Part shown: positions 47,866-59,800 of the stretch, one piece after another | How positions within the stretch are numbered: the stretch's first letter is position 1 | How the letters are laid out: every line of letters begins with the position of its first letter | Assembly (NCBI RefSeq): GCF_023343835.1 | Contig: NC_064437.1 | Span: forward strand, 47,717,972-47,781,971 | Source: Lagopus muta | Taxonomy: Eukaryota > Chordata > Aves > Galliformes > Phasianidae | Length of the DNA: 64,000 nucleotides | Direction: 5' to 3' | Translations under genes and position numbers: made by a program | Notes under the pieces: model-generated | Database searches by the model: none | The model's input: the letters and a program-made list of their open reading frames with translations, nothing else | Told to the model about the DNA's origin: nothing

Positions 47866-50800
47866 GTAAAGCTCTGACATCTCAGTAGTTTGGATTTACT
47901 AGCCCTTGGGAAAAGCAATGATACTTGGGTGGGAAGTGTGGGGCTGCAGAAGGTAGGAGCTGCATAATACCTGTATAGAGCAGGAATGTGCTCAGTATAG
48001 ACTGGTTTTACTCCAGGCATCATCTTTAGCTGACCTGGAAGGAGCATCCACATTGCGTGAACGACAGCTGTCCTTACACTTACAGTCTAGCATTGTTAAT
48101 TGACAAAGAATCCAGAGCAGAGGTGTATAGAGATCTCTGGTTTGCCAAGGAGCAATGCAGGCTGGGGTTGGTAGGTTAAGAAAAAGAAAAAATAAATCCA
48201 TACTTTATCAGCAAAATTCAGTTTTTGAAATTGGAGTGTGCAAATGAAAATAGAGATCAGGACAGTGCAGCATTCCCTTCTTTTATGGTAGTTGCAGCAG
48301 TGTTTCCCACCAGCAAGGTTAGTAAACAGTAGGGTCGTAGGATAGACCAGAGCTGGGCAGGTGAGGTCCAAAGGTTGGGACAGGCAGCAGAAATGGCTCA
48401 ACTGATCTCATAGGGATATCTCTATTCTCAACATGTGGACACTGGGGGTTCCCTGCCTCATGTTGGGGGTTGGGGGGGGAGGAAAAAAAAAACAACCCTG
48501 AAATATTGTGGTATAGTCATATCTAGAGATGAAGGGGGTAATTTAAGTGACCTGAACAGATTGTCCTTATCAACAAGCCCCTCACACTCAAAGTTCTTGC
48601 CCTTTAAATTCCTTTGGTTGCACTGCTCACGTTTTCTTGTCTTTCATTGTTTATTACACAGAAAAATGAGAATAAGACTGAAATCATCAGGGGTCCAATG
48701 ACAACAGTGCAACTTAGGCCAGCTACTCAGAGAAGGGTGCTTTCTTTGTACTGTCTCAGTCTTATTGTTGTCACTTTTGGTAATGTGTCTGCCCTGTTGT
48801 TTCCCACAGTTTTGTTTTATTTTGTTTTTCTTTCCATTATGGAAGTTCTCATAGACCACATGCTCCTCATTTGCAGTAGAATAAATCCACACCTCGTGTA
48901 GGTGCTCATTTCCACTGCTCGGCTTGGTATGGCTAGAGCAGTCTGTCCAAGAGTGAGCGTGGATGCTGAGAAAGTCAGTATGACATCTGAAAGTACAGAA
49001 AAGCTCTCTACTTTGTTGAGATGCCAAAGAGCTATCAACAGGATGGAGGTGAATGTTCACAGGCCACTGCAGCACTTTTGCTTGCACCAGAGCAAAGAGC
49101 CCAACTCCTTCCTTTGCCAGGGATGACTTCAGATGTGCTGCCTTTGATCCTGGCTTGCAGGAAGATGGTTGTTGTGCCCCGCTGGGGATGAGTACCAGGG
49201 CTGAGCTCTCTAGGAGGTGCTGAAAACACAGAGTCTGTGGATATTATTGACACAGATTCCATCACCAGGCTTTCAAGTGAAAGTTCTTCTGCCTTTTAAC
49301 TGCAAAAAAAGTTTCTGAAATTACGATGTAAAGCCATTATGCAAGAACAAGCAAAGTCATTAAAGGTGTCTGGCGGTTCTTCAAAACCAAAATATTGAAG
49401 TTTCTTTAAAAGGAAGTGTTCCTGTCTTTTTGATCAATCCTAATGACATTTTATGAGTTCCTTTCACCGTGTGAAGGAATCAGAACATTAACTGGTATAA
49501 ATTGGCATATTTTATTGAAGTCAGCGTAGTTCCATTGATGGACATCCTGAAGACAATTTGGCTTTATATTTTATGCTGAAAATATTGAGTTGAGCTATTT
49601 GATTGAGTCTCATAGCATACCAAGTATCTGAGAGTTTGTGAGCAAGCAAGGGACAGATATTTTGAGCTTGGCAGTTCATCATACTCTAAAAAGAGCTAAT
49701 AACTGTAAAGTGAACGTCAGATGCAGTTCAGTATAGAAGTCCTTACTAGAAGGTAAGATGTTGGCATGTGTGTGACTGATGAAATTACATAATTCCTAGA
49801 GAACTTATGAGAAAGACTGAATTTCTGCAAGAAGTAAGCTGAAAAACAGGCAGGAAAAGATTGGTCCTTGCTGAATTCAGGCAGGAAGCTGGAGGGGTTT
49901 AGCAAAACAAAACAAAAAACAAAACAACAACAACAAAAAGGGAAATGTCATTCTTTGGAAATAGAGCTCCTCACGTAGCCTTTGAGAATGGTCATCAAAC
50001 TCTCCATTTCTTTCCTTACATCCCGAAGGTCTGTGGGGCACTACGCTAACTGAGAATACAGCTGAAAACAGAGAACTTTATGTGAAGACTACTCTACGAG
50101 AGCTCCTAGTCTACATTGTGTTCTTGGTGGACATATGTCTGCGTAAGTAACGTATCTCACTGGTGTGCAACACATGGGGGGCTTTGTTATTAGACTTCCT
50201 CATCCTGCTGTACAGGTTAAATTTATTGTACGAATACCCACTGCAGCATGTGGGTTTGTTGTTAACCTACAGAATAGCTCTGCACACACAAGTGAAAAGC
50301 TGAAAATTGCTCTAAACTGGTTAAACCTGCTAGGTTTAAGCAGTGTTTCCAAAGCTGTGTTATCAGTTCCAGCTGTTGACGTCACAGAGTCTGGGGAGAA
50401 TCAGTGCAAAGTTCTTGTTCTACAGAAAACGTTCAAGCGTAAGACAGCAGCTCTAGAAACTTCTTGGGATCAGAGACACAGGGTTCTGAGAGATATTCCT
50501 CTCTGAGACTGGTAGGGCTGCTGAAGCGATAGTGCAGATGGCAGCTCATGTTGTTCTTGGGTGGATTTAATGCAGCGCTGTACTGAATGCTAATGGGCTT
50601 TGTGGGGTTAGAACAATGTCTGTGTGGTTTTTTGGGAAGCTTCATTCGTTATCGCAAATTAGCAGCTGAGGCATGAAGCAGTGGAAAGGGTTATATTTCA
50701 TGGGCCCTATGGCAGGAGAGATAAACAGACAGTGCCAATCTGAGGTACTATCGCACTGACCCAGGGAGATAGTGCTTCCTAAAGAACTAGGATGTGCACA

Positions 50801-53800
50801 CAGGCGTACATGTGGTTGCACAGTGATTCATATAGAAGCATTGGATGCTAAACGTCAGCTGCTTTATTTTTGTGATACCCTTTCAGTAGTTGGACATGTT
50901 CTTAGTGATCACCATGATGAATGCTCTTCCACAGAGAGGAGTCCTGGAGAGTTGAAACAACATGTTCAGGGACATTTTGAGGTTTTTTAGTATGTGAAAA
51001 CTTACATAGAGCTTTCCACTCAGGAACATGGATAGTTTCTATGTACCTTCATAAATTTAGATCAAAACTGAGGTGCATTCAAAGTACATCTCCAGAATGA
51101 TGTTCTGAGAAAGACTTCTCTCAGAGTTTTTCTCTGAGGGAGGAAAGATAATGTTATCCAGGAGAATAAGTTATATTATCCAGTGGTCTTCTCTGGCCTT
51201 TAAATACCTAAAATCTGTCAGTCTGATGGTTTAAATTCTAGAGCATGCGGCAAATGAAGTTGTAGATCCTTAAGCAAGCAAAAAGTTATGTGACTTGCAT
51301 TTGCAAGGTCTCATCACTTGCATCTTGCTCAGCTTATTTACATAGAATAAACTGCACAGAAAATGAATGTGTGTATGTCTATATATATATGTATGGCTCC
51401 AAGATTTAGGTGTAAGGGCGGCCCTTCTCTTTTCTCCTAGTGACATATGGTATGACAAGTTCCAGTGCCTATTACTACACAAAAGTGATGTCTGAGCTAT
51501 TCCTGCAGACCTCTTCGGACAACCGTGTCTCCTTCCAGTCCATTGGCAGCATGGCTGACTTCTGGGTGGTGAGTACACTCGTGGCCTGGCATGGTGAGCC
51601 AAGGAAATATCAGCGAGGCTGGGATATTCAGTTCCTCCCGAATGTGCTGCTTAATGCTTTCAGCAGAACATTTTACTGCTTGCTAGCTGTTAGCAATAGT
51701 TTGTCATATGCATGCAGAATATCCACAGGCTTAAAATATATTATACTCCTCTTAGCGCTGTGGGCAGAATATTGGCCAGTCTGAGTGTTACTTGTATCGA
51801 TTAGAGTCCAGAATTTATCAGCTAAACAAGCCAGGACATAACAAAAAGAAACTGCTACACTTGTACACGTAGTGAGTTCAGACCCAGACAGTCCAAGTGA
51901 TTTATTCCAGGCTTTCTCATGTTAGAAATGGCTTTGAATCCTACAGTCTAATGTCTTCATGTTTGTCTCCTAGCAATAATCTTATTTCCATTTTTATGAG
52001 TAACTGTGGGAACAGCATGCTTAACCTGCCTGTAATTTATGCCTGGGCTTGTCTGACCTGTAGATTTTTTAATGAAGAAGCTGGATTAAAATTTGCACTA
52101 ACTTTTATGAAAGAAAATAAAATTGGAAAAAATGTTTGGAATCCAGTGTGCTTTTATCAAAGAACTGGAGAAGGAATAATATTGGGTCACAGTGAATGTT
52201 GCTGAGATATTGCAACCACTTATCTCTGACAGTCAGCCAGAAATTCATTGTCAGCTATCTTTGTCTTTCTCTGATGTACTAAAATAGGACAATGAACTGT
52301 GACACTGTTGCTTCCCCCCAGCATTTCCAGGGAGCTGGTCCGCCCTGTCTTTGTAATTCATACCTTATGCCAAGACAGTTCCTCAAAACTTGTGTTCACC
52401 AAAGAGGAAGAGACAAAAAGACTTGCAGAGGCCTTGTCTCTTCATTAGCACAAGGTGCAGAAAGCATGTTACAAACCTGTGAGGAGCTAACAAAGCAACC
52501 TGCTGCTCAGCATCCCTCTTCTGTCCTGCAATTCCACCCAGCCCTGTATGTGTGCTCCCATCCTTAGCATATATCCGACACAAGTTCTACTACTTCCCAC
52601 CTCGGGGAGTAGAGCAGCATGGGTCAGGTCTTACCATCTCAAGTCCAGGCTGAGAAAATTCCTCTCTTCTCCCTCTCATGCAGTATGCACAAGGTCCTCT
52701 TCTGGATAATCTTTACTGGACAAAGTGGTACAACAATGAATCCCTAGCGGCGCACAACTCTCAGTCATACATCTATTACGAGAACCTGCTACTGGGTGTC
52801 CCACGCATGCGACAGCTGAAGGTGAAGAACAACTCCTGTGTGGTTCATGATGACTTCAAAGAGGAGATCTCAGGCTGCTATGATGTATACTCAGAAGACA
52901 AAGAGGAAAAAGTCTCCTTTGGACTCATCAATGGAACAGCGTAAGTACACCTTCTACTGTTCAGAATTAAAAAGTCTGTGATTTCTATTTTTATTTTTTA
53001 TTGATGCACATTATTCACTTCTGTTTAAAGTAAGATCTGCTGAATGCTGGAATTTCCCTTGCAGTTAAAGGTAAAGAATTAGAACAGACATTTTGTCTGT
53101 TTTTAAGAGAATGTACCTCTTTCATCTTGAAAATATTTTTCCAAGATTTTCCTAGCCTTTTTTTTTTTTTTTTCTTAAGAGATATCCAAATCACTTTCTT
53201 AAGACCCAGCCCTTCTAATTTCTAATTGAAATGGAAGGTAGCACGTAAAACCAGCCTCACACTTAGATAGTGGGTTGGGTGGTCTTTTTTTTTTTTTCCC
53301 CCCTTACTTGTGATTCATGCAGTTCAGTGTGGATTTTCCTCTGTAATGCTGTGGAGCAGCTGCAGTTTAATAACTCCTTACTTGCAGCTTGAGAAGCTGT
53401 GAAAGAGAAACTGTTGTTCATAAAGTTGTGCAAGTGTGCTCAAAGCAGAGGGCTGTATGCCACATGTTAGAAGGCAATATAGCAGATCCTTGGAGTAACC
53501 TCCTCCAAACAAGTAAGGTAGCATAGTCAGTGAACCTGCAGAAATTTCACTCCATAATACAATAAGTTGTGTTCTGTCACTACTGAAAGTCACTAGATCA
53601 GTAATCTATTGACAGTGAAGGACTGATGTAGGCTCAGCCCTGGAACAGGAGTTAAGTGCTAACTCTTTGATTAACTGCTCTATATTTTGAAGAAATGGTT
53701 TCATTTCTCCTGGCTGCAAAGTTGTATCCCAGGCTGTGGGTGGTAAGCAATGCCTTTGCTCATAGATAATCTGTTGCAGGTGGAGGTACCATTCTGAGGA

Positions 53801-56800
53801 AGAGCTGGGTGGCTCATCTCACTGGGGAAGACTAACCAGTTACAGTGGGGGAGGATACTACATAGACCTCAAGTTGACCAGAGAAGAGAGTGCTGAAGCC
53901 CTGCAAGTCTTGAAGGAGAAATTATGGTTGGATCGGGGGACACGAGTTGTCTTCATTGATTTCTCAGTGTATAATGCAAATATCAATCTGTTCTGTGTTC
54001 TGAGGTAGGCTGAGTCCCACTGGAAATTCTACTGCCTCTTACTTTTTTCTTGATGCTGTAGTGTCTTAAAATGCAAAAATAACCTTGTCTGCAACAGGTT
54101 GTAGGACTGGATGGCATCAGTAGATACTGTGTGGATTAGACTTGGTTTTCCTGACACTACTAGTCACCCTTCTTGGCCTTTCATTCTTTCCGATCATGAG
54201 TAGTGAAGCATCAGAAAAAAGAATGCATAAACACCCACACAACTCTTCCACACATAGTGTGGCGGGTATCTCAGTCTCAAGTTTGATGCCTCCATTTCCC
54301 CTTTTGTAATTATCAGTGTTTTCTTTTCCCCTTGAAGGTTAGTGGTGGAGTTTCCAGCCACTGGTGGTGCCATTCCCTCCTGGCAAATCCGGACAGTCAA
54401 GCTTATACGATATGTCAGTGCATGGGATTTCTTCATTGTTGCCTGTGAAATTATTTTCTGTGTCTTCATCTTCTACTATGTGGTGGAGGAGATTTTGGAG
54501 CTGCGTATCCACAGGCTTCAGTACTTTACCAGCATATGGAACATCTTGGATGTGGTTGTCATTCTGGTGAGGATGCTTGCACGCTTTCTTTTTTTTTCTT
54601 TGGCTGAAGGGTATGAAAAACAGAACTAATGAAAGAAAGGAGAAACTCACCTAGATAAGAACTGGCACATATTTTGCTCTTATAGAAAAATGGACCAGCA
54701 AAATAGACGTACGTTCATCTGTTAGGTATTAGAAGAAAATTCTTAATCATGCTTTTGAGGTTGTGAAGTAAGGGAGTAAGGTAATCCAGTGCAATACAGT
54801 CTTGTTTACATCCTCACCAGTAGATTTATGAACTGTGACACTAAGGAATTCTGTGGCATGTTAACTTCTCTAGTCACTGCAGATCCTTCATTTTTACAGC
54901 TCTCCATTGTTGCTATTGGATTTCACATCTTTCGTACCATAGAGGTGAACAGACTGTTGGGGGAGCTGCTGAAACATCCTGAAACCTACGCGGACTTTGA
55001 GTTCCTAGCATTCTGGCAGACTCAGTACAATAATATGAATGCAGTCAACTTATTCTTCGCCTGGATCAAGGTATTGTAAGGAAAGTGCCAGGGTTTCAGA
55101 CTCATACCTCTTCCTCTAGATAGCTTGGGATTAATTCTTTCATCTGAGTGAATGAGGCTAACAGTTATAAAACGGAATTATTTCTCTAAGTGGCATAAGC
55201 TCAATTTCATAGTTAATCCAGACAGCTTTTCACCTTTTTCACCTTCAAGACCTGCCTGGACGCCTACCTGTGCTACCTGCTGTAGGGAACCTGCTTTAGC
55301 AGGGGGGTTGGACTCGATGATCTCTGGAGGTCCCTTCCAACCTCTACAATTCTGTGATTCTGTGATTCTTACTTTCTGAATCCAGTTATGTGGAGATAAA
55401 CAGGGAAATGAGCTTGGAAGTTGTGTAAAAGACTTTTGTTTTTTTTTTTTTAATTAAATGCTGAATACAGTGCAATTTTGTCCATCATGTACTGTTTTCA
55501 CTATCACTACCCAACAACTGGAGGTGACTTGTCTGTTGATAGGCATCCTGCATGTCAATGAAAGCATGTTGGTGTGATGGAAGGCTATGCTGTACTTAGG
55601 GATCCTCACTATCGTCAAGATGTGTATCCTCTTTATATTTTCATTTGCAGCAGGGAGGAAATTCTTATGTTTATCACCTCATAGGAAAGTGGTAGCATGT
55701 CTGGGGCAAACATCCTGAACTCTAGGCCAATATTCCCTCAGCCTGGCTATCTCCTTGTTGCTTTAGTAAGCATATGCGTGAAGGAGAGAGACTGACTTTG
55801 CTGATGGTTTGACCTAACTTTGTCCCTATTTTTTTTTTCTTTCTTGCAGATATTCAAGTATATTAGCTTTAACAAAACAATGACTCAGCTGTCCTCCACG
55901 TTGGCACGTTGTGCCAAGGACATTCTGGGCTTTGCCATTATGTTCTTTATTGTCTTCTTTGCTTATGCCCAGTTGGGTTACCTTCTTTTTGGGACACAAG
56001 TGGAAAACTTCAGTACCTTTGTTAAATGCATGTAAGTGTATTGGCCATAATTAAGTTTTCACTGTTGCCAGCTGTTGTCTAAAGAATTTTAACTGCTTTC
56101 CAACCTATTCCCAACTGCAAATTTGATTGTCAGGCGGATACCTGTTATCTCTCATGTACTAAAACCACAGTAGCTAAAAAGTGGATCATAGTCCCACATT
56201 CGTAATGTCATCATGGACAAAGGAACACAGTGAGAAAATTGAAGGTAACAGATTTGATTGTCTAGTGATTATCAGCAGGGATGTGAGCAGCTGATGCTTT
56301 GAGACTCTTCACAGCCTTTTGATTCAACGGAAATCCCAGCCTGACAGTTTAGTGAGCAGTTTTGTTTGTCAGTAATATAGACATCTTTTGATGTGGCATT
56401 GCTGGGTACAGCAACAGCACTTGGCATGCAGCGTAACTTACAACAATTCTGCACGAAAGCGTCATAGCTCAGCTGATAGTGAACAGTGTAGTTACTGCTC
56501 TCCTCACCAATCTGTCACCTTCCGATCTCCTGTGGGCCCACTGAGGTAACAGAATGATGTTGTCTGCTGCTGAGACATTAACAGATTTCTGGTTTTATAC
56601 AACAGCAGGTAGCTTTTGGTCTACTTATGTTCAACTTCTCTATTTTGGTGGTAGGAACTACATTCCTCAAAATAGGTGTTGTGAGGTAAGCCCAGTGTTA
56701 TTTCTCTAATAAAGAAGAGGTCCAGATAGAAGCTCTGATGCTTTGAAATGTTGTGGCTTCCAAATAGAGCCACTGATCACATAATTTCAGTGTCTGCACA

Positions 56801-59800
56801 ACAGCTGCTTGAAAACTTTCTCATTTTTCCTCAGGTGGTGTATTTTAATGTAAAGGAAGATTTGGTAAAAATATTATTTCTTGCTTCAGGACTTCAGAAG
56901 GAAAGATTGGAAGTAATGCATTAGTCAGTATGATAGCTTTAAGCACTGAAACAGGAAAAAGTCAGAAACTACTTCTATTATTAATTTGTTTGATATAAAA
57001 TGTGATGTTAGAAATATTCAATATATTAAATACGATAGAGTATATTTGGTAACTGCCTTTAAAATACATAATATTTTATGTAGTTTATATCTGATTTTAA
57101 TATTATGGCATATCTGCTTCAAAATAACAGGTCTTTCTGAAGGTTGATAGTCCTAATATGTTTATTTTAACACATTCAGCATGATGTTTCGTAAGTCGAA
57201 TAGTAGTCTAAAGAAGACGAAGTAGACATTTTTCAAAGCAAAAGAAATAAAAAGATATTTATTACCAGAGGGAAACATTTCAACATTACTGAATGGGAAC
57301 AAATTAAATCAAAGAAGTGGAAGCAATACTATATTCCTCTCTCTTAGACCTGAAGGACATTCCCAACTCTCTCATATAGACCAAAAGAATCCAAAATGGA
57401 GCTTTGGACTCCTCAGACAGGCTGCAAGATCTCAAGATTTTATTCCTTGCACACCACTTGTGTGCCTTCTTTCTGCATGCCTCCCTGCATGCCCCCCTAT
57501 TTTTTTCCTCCTAGTTGCAGTATGTCTGTCTGCATGTGTCTATTTATCAGGGCTGTTTCAGCGGTCAGTTTCCAGAGAAGCTTCACAGATTGTGTCAGGA
57601 CATCTTAGATGGGGGATGAACAGCGAGTAGATGAGCACCTGCAGAAGAGACTGTCAATGAAGCAGGTTAAGAATGCTGGTCTTGGACAATCCTTCAGCTC
57701 ACGTGCTCTCTAGGGCAATATGTGGGAGTTATGTGGTATAGCAGTGGTTTTCTGCCTATGCTCGTAGACCTCTGGCATCCAGGTTCTGCTTTTAGGGAGA
57801 CTATAAGAAATGGTCCCTCTCTCAGGGTCTTGGACCCTGCTTTGGACCATCTTGGCTGCAGGCAAGTTTAGAGTTCTTCTCAGGACTGTCTTTAGGAAGT
57901 AAGGTAAACATATATGCCTATGTGTGACCTTGTGTTCTTCCTTTCCCCCAGCTTCACGCAATTTCGGATCATTCTTGGTGACTTTGACTACAATTCCATT
58001 GACAATGCCAACAGGGTCCTTGGGCCTGTTTATTTCGTCACCTACGTGTTCTTTGTTTTCTTTGTGCTCCTGGTAAGCAAGAAAGGCCTCCTTACCTCTA
58101 TTTGACAGCAGTGTTTGAGAGACCCCTCAATCCCCCCTCTCTGACTTCCTAGGTAATGGATGCAGAGGGATGTTCATTAAATTAAATACTGTCAAGAGTG
58201 TGAATGTAGCTTAAGATATTGTAGGAGAGGCTACTGGAGGTGGTGTCTGAGCTGAGAATAAATGTACCTTTGGCCACTGCTTTAGCTATCAGCTTTCCTC
58301 CCCAGTCCTTCCCTTTTCCTAAGGTATTGCCCCATGTGAGAACAGCGACTTGTTTAACTGAGCCCTGCACAGCTATGTTGGTATCTTGCTGCCTCACCTG
58401 CTGGGGTGGGCAAAGTGTCTCAGGCTAAACTCTTTTTTTCCTATTTCTTTAGAACATGTTTCTGGCCATCATCAATGATACCTACTCAGAAGTCAAGGAG
58501 GAGCTTTCAAGCCAGAAGGATGAGCTGCAGCTCTCAGACATCTTGAAGCAGGTGATGAATAGCAAAAACTGTGTTACTTTCTAGCCAAATCCTGAAACAT
58601 TTTCTTGGAGTTCCTGACCTGTGTTGAACTTACTGTAGAAAAAACTGGTTTCCAGATCCACTTACTGATATGCAGAACAGCAACAGAAGTCATATCCCTT
58701 CAAGAATAGATCAAGTTCCCAGATTTTTAGGCAATGGGAGGATGAGAAAGCAAGAGTTGAGGGAATCCTGTTGCTTAAGTATGCCAGAAAAGTTTCTCAA
58801 CAACTTTTCTTCCCTAGACTATATATATATGTACACACACACACACACACACAAAGCTCCATCAGTCCTTTATACAGTGCTCTTTGATCAATAGCAAATG
58901 AAACAACAGGTTCTATTTTGCTGATCTTAGCATTTTACAGTAGTGTGAATCTGCTGGGTTACATCTGGATTTCCCATGGACAAATTCCAGAAATGGTCCT
59001 GAAGGTTCTCTGCTGTCTATGCTGTAGGACCAGTACTCTGCAAAGAATGATATTTGAGAGAAGGTCTTAAGCAGTTTATGACTGGGAGCTTGGTTAAAGT
59101 GAGGCTTGGGAGGAGAAAAGCAGATGGCAAGTTTTTTCATGGAGGTAGTGTGTTGGTGCTGCTTTGAAGTGGTGACTCTGGTTTATAAATGAGACATAGT
59201 CTGTAGCATTTTATCTGTGCTGCTTTAAAACTGAAAACCTTGTACTAATCAGCATCTGCTCACCCATATTGCATTGTACACCCTTTCTTATTTTTTCACT
59301 GTTCTGAATTCATTTACACCTTTGTTAACAGAGCTACAACCGGACGCTTATGAGGTTGAAGCTGAAAAAGGAACGGATTTCTGATGTGCAGAAAGCATTG
59401 CAGAATGGAACAAAAGAACTGGGCTTTGAGGACTTCAAGAACAGCTTGAAGGAGTGAGTCAGCTTGTGGGATGTCTTTTTATCCCTTTCTCTCAGTCACA
59501 CTTGTAATTTAAACTCTGTAACGTTCAAGGCCTGGAGAGCAATTAAGTCAGATTATGGCAATAAAAGATGCATAAAAAAGAGTTATCACAGTTTCTCACA
59601 TGTTTAATCTCATGATCTAAATAGAGTTGTGTTGCTGTCTCCCTCAAAAGTGGAATATTTAAGCTCCTCATTGGCAGGAGGCAGCAGTACACTCATTTCA
59701 AAAGGGGTGCTCCTGTGCTGTTAGGGCTCGCGTAATCTGGTGCCTTGAGCCTTACCTTTTTGTTCTTCCACAGACTGGGCCATGCGGACCATGAGATCAC

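Noticed and set aside
54194-54650. Antisense frames over PKD2L1 exon 6 (up to 103 codons)
   Set aside because: Mirror of a conserved exon; no independent splice or start evidence.
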